Notes under the pieces: generated by a model
Database searches by the model: none
What the model was told of the DNA's origin: nothing
Seen by the model: only the letters and a program-made list of their open reading frames with translations
From: Rivularia sp. PCC 7116
GTDB taxonomy: Bacteria > Cyanobacteriota > Cyanobacteriia > Cyanobacteriales > Nostocaceae
DNA: 64,000 nt
Assembly: GCF_000316665.1 (NCBI RefSeq)
Contig: NC_019678.1
Coordinates: 2,914,001-2,978,000, forward strand
Direction of reading: 5' to 3'
In this document: in pieces, positions 1 to 10,027 of the stretch
Numbering within the stretch: the first letter of the stretch is position 1
How the letters are laid out: every line of letters starts with the position of its first letter
Position numbers and translations under genes: made by a program

Positions 1-2
1 TA

Positions 3-209
3 TTATTCGATCAAATAGTATCTGAGACAGATATTTCCAATGTAGTTAGAGCAAACCCGTTAAAAACCAATGACGGGCAGGAAATTAGCACGAGCAGTCT
101 ATGGTTAATGCCTTTATTACCTGCTAGCGATAACGATGCCAATATCAACGCAGAGCTAAAGCCTGAGAAACTTCCATTAGTCGGTTTTTATCCCCGTTGG
201 CTTCCTTGA
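3..209 (+). CDS. C-terminal end of a gene cut by the window edge, function unknown
   Basis: An open frame runs from the left edge to a TGA at 207-209 and gives the last 68 residues of a protein. The visible part is polar, with a short hydrophobic patch (SLWLMPLLPA) and an aromatic/proline end (VGFYPRWLP). I do not recognise the family. The frame has no internal stop and ends 430 bp before the next gene on the same strand, so it is probably a real C-terminus, but an accidental open frame of this length cannot be excluded. Confidence 0.5.
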   Translation, partial: LFDQIVSETDISNVVRANPLKTNDGQEISTSSLWLMPLLPASDNDANINAELKPEKLPLVGFYPRWLP

Positions 210-642
210 GCAATTACCAGCAAGCAAAGGATGGTGATGGAGTGATGAAAGTTATTCGCTTATCTCCTCACCTCCTACCTGTTTTTACCTCGCAATTCTG
301 AATTGGTAGTGTACTAGTTAAATTATTACTTGCTTATATAGGGGAGTAATTTGCTACATTAGAATACAATGTCGAAATTACTTGAAGTAGTTGTAAAGAA
401 TAGTGAATTGTTCAAAAATCACTGTTTGCTGACAATTGTTTCAAAAAGTATTGAGTTTGTTAACAATTATCAAATTCAATTTTTGCGGTGTAGGTGGCAC
501 AGACACTAACAAAGCCGATAAGAATTCATTTATATCGGTGAAAGTGTGTCTTGCCTAAACTGGGAGATTTTGTTAAGACAGCATCAATAATGAAGAAATA
601 TACCGTTGTGTCTGCTTTAAAATTGAAGCTGGTGGGTGAAGA
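210..642. other. Intergenic stretch, no gene seen
   Basis: This is AT-rich sequence between the partial first gene and the coiled-coil gene. I see no convincing open frame, RNA gene or strong hairpin. It presumably carries the promoter of the gene starting at 643. Confidence 0.4.
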
Positions 643-2391
643 GTGATGCATGAAGCCCAAAACCCATATAATGGGGCTAATATTAAAAATTTAAATTCTG
701 TTGATTCTCCACAGCCGTCTGAAAGGACGACTAATCCTTTTTACTCCATATTAGCTGGCGAACGTAAAGTAAAAGAATTACTATTGTTAGCTCCAGGGGC
801 TGAGGAACCCCTGTCAAATCAAACTGTGGATTGCTCGGAGGAAGAGGATGCCACAGAATACATTGATACAGAAGCCGAAGTCATTATTGATTCTCAGTCG
901 AATCAGCCACCTCAATTCGATGAAGAAGACGAGGAAGTCGCCGATTTTGACAATTCTTTAAAGGATGACTGGGTTGCAGAACCAAATATTCAGCAGCAAG
1001 CCATAATTAATACGGAATTTGAAAAACTGCTGAGATTGAATGAAGAATTACGTTCTGCAAATGATAAGCTGTACGAGCAAGCAGAGCAATTGACTACTGC
1101 TCTAAGCGATTCAGAAGCAGCTTTGCAAAGGCAGTACAAACGTTCGACTGTTGCAGAATCGATGTTGAAACAGCAAACCCAGGAGTTAAATGCTGCTCAG
1201 GCACAGATACAGTTTTTGTTTGAACAGTTAGAAAACTCCCAACAAAATTTGCAACGTCAAGAAGGTTTAGCAGAATCATATAAAGTACATCTGGAAGCAA
1301 ACCAACAACGTTTGGCTCAATTAGAACGTGAATGCGCTTTAATTCAAAATAAGTACAGCGAACAAACTTGGCTTTTATCACAATCAGAAAATGCTTGCCG
1401 AGAGTTACGCACCAGACTCAAGCGCCAGCAACGCCAAACTTTACAATTTAAAGCTGCCTTAGAAAAGAGTTTGGAAACTTCGATTCCTGGTTACGAGGAA
1501 GTTGATGATAGTGATAGCAACTTCCTAGGTATAAGAAATAATTCATCGTTAAATAAATCTAAGGAAAGTCAAGCTATAAGTAGTATGCAGTCGATTAAAC
1601 CTTGGTCGGCTAATGAGGAGTATAATTACAGCAAAAATGACCTGTGGGAACAAGAAATAGTAAGCTCGGGAACAAATGGCGGCGATAGTTCAATTCACGA
1701 AGAATCTTCGACTTGGGAGTTTACAGCTAACCCCAATATCACATCCGTCGAAAATACGAATGACACTGCAAATGAAGGTTTGGTTAGTGATGACTTAGCT
1801 AATGATGATTCATTTACGGATTCAACAAATATAAATCAAGTTGTTCGATCCTCCGATTCAGCAAGGGAAGAGTCAAATTTAAATCAATTAGATCAAGAAG
1901 TTGCTCCTTCAGATTCATCAGAATTAGAGGATCAGCTTGATAGCGTGATCCAAACATTTTTTGCTTCTCAAACCGAATCTGTGGCTCCAGAGCCTGCTAA
2001 ACAGGAAGATGTGCAAGCGGATGAAGAAATTACTCCGACTTGGACAACTATTATCGAACCTCGCGGACAAAATGATGGTAATGATAATAATGTCGTGAAT
2101 GCCGACTATTGGGAAAATTCTTCTACTGATAACGAACCGCTAGTAAGCTTCACATCATCGATAGATGACATTAGTAACGACGAAACCCAAGATTATTGGG
2201 AAGAAGTTTCGCATTTTCCAGCTTTTGACTTATCTGAAAATGCTCCACCTTTTGATATTGTCAGCGATACAGAAAACGAGCATAATTCTCCCTCACCAAT
2301 AATTTATCCTAAACGTCCACCTAAAGGGCGAAAATCTCTTGCATCTGTAGAATTACCAAAATTTCCCCAGAAGAAAGATGATAACCAGTAA
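643..2391 (+). CDS. Acidic coiled-coil protein of unknown function
   Basis: A 582-residue protein. The start is a GTG at 643 or the ATG directly after it at 646, and the two cannot be separated by sequence. Residues about 1-120 are polar and acidic. Residues about 125-275 form a long heptad-like coiled coil rich in Q, E, L and A (for example LRLNEELRSANDKLYEQAEQ). Residues 280-582 are a low-complexity acidic Ser/Asn/Asp/Glu tail that ends in a basic, Pro-rich segment (PKRPPKGRKS). There is no signal peptide, membrane segment or catalytic motif. The layout suggests a structural or scaffold protein. I do not recognise the family and assign no function. Confidence 0.8.
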   Translation: MMHEAQNPYNGANIKNLNSVDSPQPSERTTNPFYSILAGERKVKELLLLAPGAEEPLSNQTVDCSEEEDATEYIDTEAEVIIDSQSNQPPQFDEEDEEVADFDNSLKDDWVAEPNIQQQAIINTEFEKLLRLNEELRSANDKLYEQAEQLTTALSDSEAALQRQYKRSTVAESMLKQQTQELNAAQAQIQFLFEQLENSQQNLQRQEGLAESYKVHLEANQQRLAQLERECALIQNKYSEQTWLLSQSENACRELRTRLKRQQRQTLQFKAALEKSLETSIPGYEEVDDSDSNFLGIRNNSSLNKSKESQAISSMQSIKPWSANEEYNYSKNDLWEQEIVSSGTNGGDSSIHEESSTWEFTANPNITSVENTNDTANEGLVSDDLANDDSFTDSTNINQVVRSSDSAREESNLNQLDQEVAPSDSSELEDQLDSVIQTFFASQTESVAPEPAKQEDVQADEEITPTWTTIIEPRGQNDGNDNNVVNADYWENSSTDNEPLVSFTSSIDDISNDETQDYWEEVSHFPAFDLSENAPPFDIVSDTENEHNSPSPIIYPKRPPKGRKSLASVELPKFPQKKDDNQ

Positions 2392-2399
2392 TATCGTCT

Positions 2400-2537
2400 C
2401 TGTGGAGCTTGGTAATAGGTAATAGGTAATACAAATTGGGAATCAAAGGAGACAAGGAGGTAAGGGGTTAAGAAAATTAATTTTCTACCCATTACTCCAT
2501 CACCCCATGATTCCTAACTTCTAACTTCTAACTGGTA
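2400..2537. repeat. Short tandem repeats between convergent genes
   Basis: The spacer between the coiled-coil gene and the oppositely oriented flavoprotein gene contains iterated short units (GGTAATA, and then CTAACTT). They are of the short-tandemly-repeated type known from heterocystous cyanobacteria. An antisense frame crosses them but has no support as a gene. Confidence 0.55.
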
Positions 2538-4607
2538 ACTCTTAACCGGTAGCTTGCCACTGTCAACCGCTTTACCGGCGCTTAATGCATAATTCATTGC
2601 CAAAAGTCGCAGCCATAATGCTGGAAAGCGAGATTCTAACTTTGGCTGCATCTGGGGGATAATTTTCCCAAACAATTTACCAAATACAGCGCTGACTATG
2701 GTGTGGCGAGTAAAATCGATATAGTTACCAACCCATCTTAATAAATCTTTAGCACCCGCAAGTTGCCAAATCCATAGTAGTAAGGCGGGATTTTTCTTAG
2801 CTGCTTTTAATGCCAGTCGGTTAAAAGTTGATAAATCGAATCTATCCTTAATAAAATTATCCGCAACTTCTAAAGGCTCATCTGCTAATAACCCAAAGAA
2901 GTTATTAAGCATGGCGTTTATACGTTCGGGTGGTATAAATTTTCCTGTAGGAACCATCATACCTTTGGAAAACATCCAAGTTACGGCAATATTATTTTGG
3001 AAAGCCCGGATTTGGTTTAAATCTTTGGCTGAAAGTAAATCGTGCTTGAGGGCAGTGTCTAGAAGTTGTGTTAATCTTTCTAAATTCCGCACTAAGGAAC
3101 CAAAGCCCGTAAATACCAGTGGAGACTGGAGCGATGCCGCATCACCAATCGCTATTAAACGATTCAAAGCCACAGTGCGATCGCGACTTCCGACGCTGAA
3201 ATGTCCGGGTATATAACCGAACGTAGGTTTTTTCCAGACTAGCTTATCCATATCGCAGCGGCGATATTCTGGCAAAATGGCGAAAAAGTCTTCGTACATC
3301 TCCAGTAAAGAGCCGGGATTCTCTGGGTTTACTTGGTGATAGTGAAATAAGTAAATTGTTAATTCTTCGTCTTCACCTGGAAATAATTCCCAAATTAACT
3401 GCCTCCCCCGCGAAATATCTCCATGACTGTTAAGAACATCACCATATTTTGAATCCCAAACTTCAGGCTCAAATCCGCTTTCGACAACTGCTCCCACCGT
3501 CGGACATACGCTGTCAAAAGCCCGTTTTTGGTTGAGTTGCCATGCAATCGGTGATGCCGTTCCCATTGCATCTACTAGCAATCTTCCGCTAACTTGCTTA
3601 CTTGTTTGCGATGGTAATTCCTTAACTGTAAGAATAACTTGATATGTATCAATATCAGCTTTGACAAACTCTGTTTCATCCCAGATATCACCACCTGCGG
3701 CTCGCAGTTTTTCACCACACAAGGTAAGTAGTTTCTCGGAATCTAAAGCTATATTTAAAACCGTTGGCGTATGTAGAATTGGAGCTTTAAGCTTATTGGG
3801 AATATAGGCATCAAAAAACTTATTGAATCCATCTTTATACTCTCGGGCAATAATTGATTCTACTTCAGCAGAAGTCAGTAAACCCAGATTTACCAAACTT
3901 TGAATTTCTAAACGGGAAATATTCCACTCCCGATTCATTTTTCCAAAAGGCAAGCGTTCTATCAATAGCACCTTATAGCCAAGTCGCGCCATCACCGCCG
4001 CATGAATGACTCCTAATGCGCCACCGATGTAGATTAAGTCGTAAATCTTTTCAATAGAAGCAGATTCTTCAGCTTCCCCTTCTGCCACACTTCCTTCGCG
4101 AGAAAACAAAACCTGTCGCGGCTCCTGGGGATTCCTTACACCTTCACGCCAACGTTGTTCCCACCAATAAGCACGGTTTAGATCGTATTCCCCATTAGGC
4201 ATTTTCTGGAAATACTTAACCGTAAGAGGATAATAAGGAGCTAAAGCTTCAAATATTGATTTTTTGGACAAATCAATAGTTGGTGGTTCGGGATAATGAT
4301 GGGGAAAGCGATCGCGTATCTTATGGGTTAAATTTCGTACAATTTGTGTCTCCAGGGGAAACTTATCGCCCCACCGAAACACCTTTAAATATGTTGTTCG
4401 CTGTACATTCCAAACGAATACGGATAATTCATTTGGTAACTTTTCCGTAACATCGACAACAGCGGCTGTAGTATCAAGCGACTTCAAACGAATGCCATCA
4501 GACGTTAATAATTTGTCGCAAGTTCCCGGTTGAAATTCGGTTTGCAACCAGTTTCTTACTACTGCTGTGTCACACGTTGGGATTTCTAAATAAAGAATTT
4601 CTTTCAT
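2514..4607 (-). CDS. cruP: FAD-dependent oxidoreductase of the CruA/CruP lycopene cyclase family
   Basis: The predicted protein has about 697 residues from the ATG at 4607; a TTG at 4628 would add seven more. An N-terminal domain of about 190 residues precedes a dinucleotide-binding Rossmann motif (YIGGALGVIHAAVMARLG), followed by an LLIERLPFGKMNREWNIS segment typical of the CruA/CruP flavoproteins. A later GDAAS motif with a GFGSL segment (about residue 500) is the second FAD-contact motif. Family members are lycopene cyclases (CruA), or CruP, whose role includes limiting carotenoid peroxidation. The resemblance is closer to CruP as I remember it, but the subfamily assignment is from memory. 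It is monocistronic and convergent with the upstream neighbour. Confidence 0.6.
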   Translation of the reverse strand: MKEILYLEIPTCDTAVVRNWLQTEFQPGTCDKLLTSDGIRLKSLDTTAAVVDVTEKLPNELSVFVWNVQRTTYLKVFRWGDKFPLETQIVRNLTHKIRDRFPHHYPEPPTIDLSKKSIFEALAPYYPLTVKYFQKMPNGEYDLNRAYWWEQRWREGVRNPQEPRQVLFSREGSVAEGEAEESASIEKIYDLIYIGGALGVIHAAVMARLGYKVLLIERLPFGKMNREWNISRLEIQSLVNLGLLTSAEVESIIAREYKDGFNKFFDAYIPNKLKAPILHTPTVLNIALDSEKLLTLCGEKLRAAGGDIWDETEFVKADIDTYQVILTVKELPSQTSKQVSGRLLVDAMGTASPIAWQLNQKRAFDSVCPTVGAVVESGFEPEVWDSKYGDVLNSHGDISRGRQLIWELFPGEDEELTIYLFHYHQVNPENPGSLLEMYEDFFAILPEYRRCDMDKLVWKKPTFGYIPGHFSVGSRDRTVALNRLIAIGDAASLQSPLVFTGFGSLVRNLERLTQLLDTALKHDLLSAKDLNQIRAFQNNIAVTWMFSKGMMVPTGKFIPPERINAMLNNFFGLLADEPLEVADNFIKDRFDLSTFNRLALKAAKKNPALLLWIWQLAGAKDLLRWVGNYIDFTRHTIVSAVFGKLFGKIIPQMQPKLESRFPALWLRLLAMNYALSAGKAVDSGKLPVKSYQLEVRS

Positions 4608-4766
4608 TTTTGGTTGCAAATTCCCCAAAATCTACTCATTAAGACAGATTTAAGAAAGTCGTAAATCACGGTAAACTCCGCCCTATCAGTTGAATAAATA
4701 TTCTGTAAAGAAAGTTTAAGAGTTCGCAAGTTTTTTTGTTCCTTTAATTATTCACACACACACGCC

Positions 4767-4997
4767 ATGAATTATCCCATCCCAGACAACCCTCAAGAAA
4801 TTTTTGCTATGAAACAGCAACCGGTTGATGAGGAATTGGTAGCTGTAGCAATAGCAGGGGTGATAAAATTCGTCCGTTCTCAAGGTCAATCATTAGAAGA
4901 ATTAACAAATCAAGTTTTAGCTGAAGATGCTGTACTTGACAAGCAACAACGTCGTTGGCTTAGTCAAGTCGTAGCGTCAGCTTGGGACAATATTTAA
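4767..4997 (+). CDS. Small conserved-looking protein, unknown function
   Basis: A 76-residue soluble protein starting at ATG 4767. It is mostly helical, with an A/V-rich helix (VAVAIAGVIKFVRSQGQSL) and a C-terminal basic-aromatic segment (QQRRWLSQVVASAWDNI). It has no cysteines, membrane segment or catalytic motif. Its codon use matches the neighbours, and it is divergent from the CruA/CruP-like gene, separated by 159 bp. I recall similar small hypothetical proteins in cyanobacteria but no function. Confidence 0.65.
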   Translation: MNYPIPDNPQEIFAMKQQPVDEELVAVAIAGVIKFVRSQGQSLEELTNQVLAEDAVLDKQQRRWLSQVVASAWDNI

Positions 4998-5141
4998 ATG
5001 ATTGGGTTTGGGGAATTGGGAATTGGGAATTGGGAATTGGTAATTGGTAATTGGTAATTGGTAATTGAGAATAAAGTAGAATTTTCAATGCATTACTCAC
5101 TACCTACTACCCATTACCCACTACCTATTACCCATTAGCCA
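4998..5141. repeat. Heptamer-like tandem repeats (STRR type)
   Basis: About ten near-perfect iterations of the units GGGAATT and GGTAATT run from about 5009 to 5066. They are followed at 5095-5140 by the complementary-type units (CACTACC, CCATTAC). The two halves could fold on each other. This is the short tandem repeat type typical of filamentous cyanobacteria. Confidence 0.75.
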
Positions 5142-6749
5142 TTACCTAATTTCAGCATTCAACTGCGAGTGCAAAAGTAAACCGTATTCCAATCCTTCAA
5201 CCACTGCTTGATAAGAGGCTTCTAATATATTGTTGGAAACTCCTACCGTTGTCCAGCGCTGAATACCATTTCCTAATTCTACGATGGCGCGGGTAGTGGC
5301 TGATGTTCCAGTGTTTCCGTTAATAATCCTGACTTTATAATCTGTCAGTTCAAATGTCTGGATTTGGGGGTAGAATTTTACCAATCCCTTGCGTAAAGCT
5401 GCATCTAATGCTGCAACTGGCCCGTTTCCTTCTGCTGCTTCCCAAATGTCTTCGTTATTGACAGCGACTTTAACTGTTGCCAGGGCTTTGGTTGTTTCCA
5501 AGGCTTTTCCTAAATCGCAGTGAATTTGAAAGCCTTTAACTTGGAAAAATGCAGGACGAGTTTGTAAAGCTTCGCGCATCAGTAATTCAAAACTAGCTTC
5601 TGCCGCTTCAAACTGATACCCCTGACTTTCTAGTTCTTTAAGACGCTGTAATATTTGCCACGTTGCTGGATGATTTTTATCAAGTTCAATTCCAAATCCA
5701 CGGGCTTTGATTAAAACGTTGCTGACTCCAGCTTGCTCAGAAATAACTATACGGCGACAATTGCCAATTTTTTCTGGTTCGATGTGTTCGTAAGTTAGAG
5801 GATTTTTTTGTACTGCTGAAACGTGAATCCCTCCTTTATGAGCAAAAGCCGAACGTCCCACAAAAGGAGCATGTTCGTCGGGAGCAAGATTAACAACTTC
5901 ACTAACAAACCGACTAGCTTGGGTAAGTTGAGATAGCTGGTTGGAATCAATGCAGTTGTAACCCAACTTTAATTGTAAATTCGGAATTAAGGAACAAAGA
6001 TTGGCATTACCGCAACGTTCGCCATAACCATTAATTGTACCTTGTACCATCTGCACTCCCGCCATTACTCCAGAAACAGCATTAGCAACAGCCATATCTG
6101 AATCATTATGAGTATGAATTCCTAATTGAATATTTTTAGGACAGTTTTCAATTACATCGGTAACAATTTGGGAAACTTCATGGGGTAAAGTGCCGCCATT
6201 TGTATCGCAGAGTACTAGCCATTCCGCACCAGCAGCGATCGCTGCTTTTAGAGTTTGTAGAGCATAATCGGGATTGTTCTTATACCCGTCAAACCAATGC
6301 TCTGCATCGTATATAACGCGACGACCTTGAGTGCGAAGATACTCGATAGTATCGCGAATCATTTCCAAATTTTCTGCTAAACTTGTTTTCAGACCTTCGG
6401 TAACGTGTAAATCCCAGGACTTACCAAAAATAGTTACCCACAAAGTACTGCTGGCAAGAATAGCTTGCAGCATTGGTTCGGAACTTGCTGATTTGTTTGG
6501 TCGTCGAGTCGAGCAAAAGGGAACAATTTGTGCTTGTTTAAGTGGTTGTTCTCGCAATTGCCAAAAAAGCTGTACGTCTTTCGGGTTAGCTCCAGGCCAT
6601 CCACCTTCGATGAAAGGAATTCCCAGTTCATCTAATCTCCTTGCGATACGTAATTTATCTTCCAGCGAAACTGATAAGCCTTCACGCTGAGTTCCGTCTC
6701 GTAGCGTGGTGTCGTAGATCCAAAGTTGGTGTGAGGAATTTACGGTCAT
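5142..6749 (-). CDS. cimA: Citramalate synthase
   Basis: A 535-residue member of the alpha-isopropylmalate/homocitrate synthase family, which condenses pyruvate with acetyl-CoA to (R)-citramalate, the first step of the pyruvate route to isoleucine. The N-terminal TIM barrel opens with YDTTLRDGTQREG (about residues 12-24, metal and substrate contacts). It carries the metal-binding HTHND motif near residue 218 and the NGYGERCGNANL segment. A C-terminal allosteric/dimerisation domain (about 400-530, with the GNTGTSATTRA motif) is present. Length and the SVSLEDKLRIARRLDELG segment fit CimA rather than LeuA. The ATG at 6749 gives the expected N-terminus. It is monocistronic. Confidence 0.9.
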   Translation of the reverse strand: MTVNSSHQLWIYDTTLRDGTQREGLSVSLEDKLRIARRLDELGIPFIEGGWPGANPKDVQLFWQLREQPLKQAQIVPFCSTRRPNKSASSEPMLQAILASSTLWVTIFGKSWDLHVTEGLKTSLAENLEMIRDTIEYLRTQGRRVIYDAEHWFDGYKNNPDYALQTLKAAIAAGAEWLVLCDTNGGTLPHEVSQIVTDVIENCPKNIQLGIHTHNDSDMAVANAVSGVMAGVQMVQGTINGYGERCGNANLCSLIPNLQLKLGYNCIDSNQLSQLTQASRFVSEVVNLAPDEHAPFVGRSAFAHKGGIHVSAVQKNPLTYEHIEPEKIGNCRRIVISEQAGVSNVLIKARGFGIELDKNHPATWQILQRLKELESQGYQFEAAEASFELLMREALQTRPAFFQVKGFQIHCDLGKALETTKALATVKVAVNNEDIWEAAEGNGPVAALDAALRKGLVKFYPQIQTFELTDYKVRIINGNTGTSATTRAIVELGNGIQRWTTVGVSNNILEASYQAVVEGLEYGLLLHSQLNAEIR

Positions 6750-7167
6750 AATTGTAGAGAGTAAAGCAATAACTACGAAAGCAATGTGTCAATATACAAC
6801 AATAAAAAACCGGTTTGGTAACCTAGGATGCCTGTTTTTTTAGCTCAACCTAAGACAATAATTTGTATGCAAACCTGATCTCGCAGTTTGTAAGTTAAAA
6901 CTTAATTTTTTAGACATGCTGCTCTTATGGCATTGACCTTTATAACAGCAGTGAATAAAGTAATTAACAATTAACTGTTATTAGTAATAGCAAGTTCACA
7001 GGCTGCAATAGCTGCACAGTTCAAATCCAAGGTTGCTAAAACGAACTATTTTACTGGCTGAAAAGTTTTTGACATAAGTCAAAGGCTATATTGTTCGGCT
7101 TCGCAAAATTGGCAGTTTATAAAGTAAGAAAAAATACCCCAAAAGTTGATTAGGAGATAGAACACAA
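6750..7167. other. Divergent intergenic region, nothing specific seen
   Basis: This 418-bp AT-rich spacer separates cimA (minus) from the small secreted protein (plus), so it must hold two promoters. A GTTCAAATC string near 7019 resembles a tRNA T-loop, but no acceptor or anticodon stem surrounds it. AGGAG at 7151-7155 is the likely ribosome-binding site of the next gene. Confidence 0.4.
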
Positions 7168-7557
7168 ATGGGTAGATGGACACCTTTAATTTTGATGGCT
7201 GGAGGCTTGGCAATTTTGCTAGGTACATTATTGGGCATCAATTTTCCTATGGATGGACGCAACGCAGAAGCTCCCGCTAAAAGAAGAGAATCGCAAGTGC
7301 TTCCAGCTAATATTAATGTTAATAGTACTGCCACTGGCGCTAATGGTTCTGCTGGTGGCTCGTCTTCTGGACAAAGTGGTCAACAAGGCAGCGTCGCTCA
7401 GAATAACAACAACTCTAGAACAATCCAGAGTGCGCCTACAACAACCGCTCAAGGCAATAGATCTACAACTGATTCGACTTCTACAGCACAACCCTTGGGC
7501 AGTAACAGTCGAAGAACAACATCTGGCAACAAGGCACCAATTCGTGCCTTATGGTAG
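7168..7557 (+). CDS. Membrane-anchored or secreted low-complexity protein
   Basis: A 129-residue protein with an AGGAG ribosome-binding site 12 bp before the ATG. Residues 4-24 form one hydrophobic segment (TPLILMAGGLAILLGTLLGI) that could act as a signal anchor. The rest, about 100 residues, is a disordered Gly/Ser/Asn/Gln/Thr-rich tail (GSAGGSSSGQSGQQGS and similar) ending in a basic stretch. Overlapping frames on both strands in this region are shadows caused by the biased composition. The function is unknown. Confidence 0.7.
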   Translation: MGRWTPLILMAGGLAILLGTLLGINFPMDGRNAEAPAKRRESQVLPANINVNSTATGANGSAGGSSSGQSGQQGSVAQNNNNSRTIQSAPTTTAQGNRSTTDSTSTAQPLGSNSRRTTSGNKAPIRALW

Positions 7558-7790
7558 AAAATGCCAGTTAGCAGTTATCAGTCATCAGAGGTTGTTGGTA
7601 AAGCAAACATTAAGACCATTCCTGGGGGTTTGTGCTTGAGGGAATATTGAACTATTTCATACTTTTTCTATCAAAAACCCAGTTTAGACCATATCACTAA
7701 GAGCTTAAGATTTGCTTTACAAATAGTCTATAAGTTACTAGTTATTTGTTACTAGTTAATAATAACTAAAGACTAATAACCGGCTGACTA

Positions 7791-9797
7791 ATGACTAGTG
7801 ACATTTTAATTATTGGTGGCGGTGTTATCGGCTTAGCAACAGCCATTGAACTGAAACTACGCGGTGCAAAAGTCACCGCGATAAGCCGAAATAGAAAAGC
7901 AGCAGCAGCAACAGCCGCAGCTGGAATGCTAGCACCTTCTGCCGAACGCATTGCCGATACAGCTATGCTGCAATTGTGCAATCGTTCTTTATATTTATAT
8001 CCAGATTGGACGAGAAAATTAGAAGAAATTACAGGTTTAGATACTGGTTATTGGGCTTGTGGTATTTTAGCTCCAGTTTATGAGGGACAAGGAGAAAAGT
8101 TTGATAATTCTTCCCACTCTCCCCACTCTTCAGCAGAATGGTTAGACAAACAAACAATTCATCAATACCAACCAGGTTTAAGCGAAGAAGTAATCGGTGG
8201 TTGGTGGTACCCAGAAGATGCTCAGGTTGATAATCGCGCTTTATTTCAAACTCTTTTAAATGCTGCCCAAAATCTTGGTGTTGAAATTCAAGAAGGAATT
8301 ACGGTAAAAGGAATTATTCAACAGCAAGGAGAGGTTAAAGGTTTACAAACTAATGCTGGCAGGCTTTGCGCTTCAAAATACGTGCTAGCAACGGGGGCTT
8401 GGTGTAATGAATTATTACCTTTACCCTTGCGTCCTGTCAAAGGTCAAATGTTGAGTATCAAAGTACCATTTTCGACTCAAGAATTACCTTTGAGTAGGGT
8501 ACTGTATGGAGAAAATATTTATATCGTACCCAGACGCGACGGAAGAATTATAATTGGCGCTACTTGCGAAGATGTTGGTTTTACTCCCGGAAATACACCT
8601 ATAGGCATTCAAAGTTTATTGCAAGCAGCTATCAGACTATATCCGCAACTGCAAAATTATCCCATCGAAGAATTGTGGTGGGGATTTCGTCCGACTACTC
8701 CCGACGAATTACCGATTCTTGGCAATAGCTGGTGTAAAAACTTAATATTTGCTACCGGTCATCATCGAAATGGTATTCTGCTAGCACCGATAACCGCGAA
8801 ATTAATTGCCGATATAGTTTTAGAAGAAAAATCTGATTCAATATTCGCTAACTTTGATTATTCACGCTTCCATAATTCAACGTCTAAATCTACCGCTATG
8901 CCGACTTCTTCCGTGAATTTTTCCAACGGTAATATCTCTTCACAATCTTTACAAACCAACCAGGTAGTTAAGTCACCAAATGAAGATTTAATTCAAGATG
9001 CAATTCAAGATTCCAAGCTAATTATAGCTGGTAAAGAATTTACATCGCGCTTGATGACTGGTACGGGTAAGTATAAAAATATTGTCGAAATGCAGCAGAG
9101 CGTAGACAAGAGCGAATGTCAAATAGTTACAGTTGCAGTACGCAGAGTTCAAACCAACGCTCCCGGACATGAAGGTTTAGCAGAAGCATTAGACTGGAAC
9201 AAAATTTGGATGCTGCCTAACACCGCAGGGTGTAAAACGGCAGATGAAGCAATTCGCGTTGCTCGTTTGGGAAGAGAAATGGCGAAAATTCTCGGACAAG
9301 AAGATAATAACTTTGTCAAATTAGAAGTAATTCCCGATGCAAAATATTTACTTCCCGATCCAATAGGCACCCTACAAGCCGCAGAACAATTGGTAAAAGA
9401 AGGTTTCGCGGTACTTCCTTATATAAATGCCGATCCAATGTTAGCCAAACGTTTAGAAGAAGTCGGTTGTGCAACAGTAATGCCTTTAGCAGCACCAATT
9501 GGTTCCGGGCAGGGATTGCAGACTACTGCCAATATAAAGATTATTATCGAAAACGCCAACATTCCAGTAGTAGTAGACGCTGGTATTGGTGCGCCATCCG
9601 AAGCCGCCCAAGCAATGGAAATGGGAGCAGACGCTTTGCTGATTAACAGCGCGATCGCCCTGGCAAACAATCCGCCAGCAATGGCAAGAGCCATGAACAT
9701 GGCAGCAGTAGCCGGACGTTTGGCATACCTAGCCGGAAGGATGCCCATGAAGGATTATGCCAGTCCTTCCTCTCCATTGACAGGAACGGTTAATTAG
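7791..9797 (+). CDS. thiO-thiG: Fused glycine oxidase ThiO / thiazole synthase ThiG
   Basis: A 668-residue bifunctional enzyme for the thiazole half of thiamin. Residues 1-355 are ThiO, a FAD amine oxidase that makes dehydroglycine. It has the [13 protein letters not shown] motif at 9-21 and the [13 protein letters not shown] motif near 320-335, typical of the glycine oxidase family. A Ser/Asn-rich linker (about 360-400) joins it to ThiG (about 405-668), which begins [18 protein letters not shown]. The Schiff-base lysine is K510 in VKLEVI, with [20 protein letters not shown] and LLINSAIA further on as the phosphate-binding part. ThiG also needs ThiS, which is not seen here. No TPP riboswitch was found upstream. 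Confidence 0.93.
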   Translation: MTSDILIIGGGVIGLATAIELKLRGAKVTAISRNRKAAAATAAAGMLAPSAERIADTAMLQLCNRSLYLYPDWTRKLEEITGLDTGYWACGILAPVYEGQGEKFDNSSHSPHSSAEWLDKQTIHQYQPGLSEEVIGGWWYPEDAQVDNRALFQTLLNAAQNLGVEIQEGITVKGIIQQQGEVKGLQTNAGRLCASKYVLATGAWCNELLPLPLRPVKGQMLSIKVPFSTQELPLSRVLYGENIYIVPRRDGRIIIGATCEDVGFTPGNTPIGIQSLLQAAIRLYPQLQNYPIEELWWGFRPTTPDELPILGNSWCKNLIFATGHHRNGILLAPITAKLIADIVLEEKSDSIFANFDYSRFHNSTSKSTAMPTSSVNFSNGNISSQSLQTNQVVKSPNEDLIQDAIQDSKLIIAGKEFTSRLMTGTGKYKNIVEMQQSVDKSECQIVTVAVRRVQTNAPGHEGLAEALDWNKIWMLPNTAGCKTADEAIRVARLGREMAKILGQEDNNFVKLEVIPDAKYLLPDPIGTLQAAEQLVKEGFAVLPYINADPMLAKRLEEVGCATVMPLAAPIGSGQGLQTTANIKIIIENANIPVVVDAGIGAPSEAAQAMEMGADALLINSAIALANNPPAMARAMNMAAVAGRLAYLAGRMPMKDYASPSSPLTGTVN

Positions 9798-9798
9798 G

Positions 9799-9945
9799 TA
9801 GTGGGTAGTGGGTAATAGGTAATAGGTAATAGGTAATAAAGGAAGAGCATTGATTGAAAATTTGACGATTTTAATTACCAATTCCCAATGCCCCATGCCC
9901 CATGCCCAATGCCCCATGCCCCATGCCCAATTCCCAATTCCCCAT
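9799..9945. repeat. Short tandem repeats (STRR type)
   Basis: Two arrays lie after thiO-thiG: GGTAGTG/GGTAATA units at about 9799-9838 and CCCATGC/CCCAATG units at about 9886-9943. They look like the heptanucleotide repeats of heterocystous cyanobacteria and contain no supported gene. Confidence 0.75.
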
Positions 9946-10027
9946 ATCCACTTCTATATCTTTAGGAAGAGAGCGCTTACACCGTTCATGTAAAATAATA
10001 CGAAGAGAATAACAAGGATTTTAAATT

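Noticed and set aside
5009-5140. CRISPR array
   Set aside because: The repeat units are about 7 bp with no unique spacers, so these are short tandem repeats. No cas gene exists in the window.
7010-7040. tRNA suggested by GTTCAAATC
   Set aside because: No flanking T-stem, acceptor stem or anticodon arm could be built.
7228-7639. Alternative frames on both strands across the small secreted protein
   Set aside because: They arise from its low-complexity composition. Only the frame at 7168 has a ribosome-binding site and a sensible N-terminus.
7558-7790. Possible TPP riboswitch before thiO-thiG (GGGGG...GCTTGAGGGA text)
   Set aside because: The second conserved half (ACCTGAT and the GGA...AATGCC part) is absent and no pairing scheme fits.
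9987-10005. HLR1-type (RpaB) site before psb34 around CTTACACCGTTCATGTAA
   Set aside because: Only one half-site resembles TTACA. The required second direct repeat is missing on both strands.
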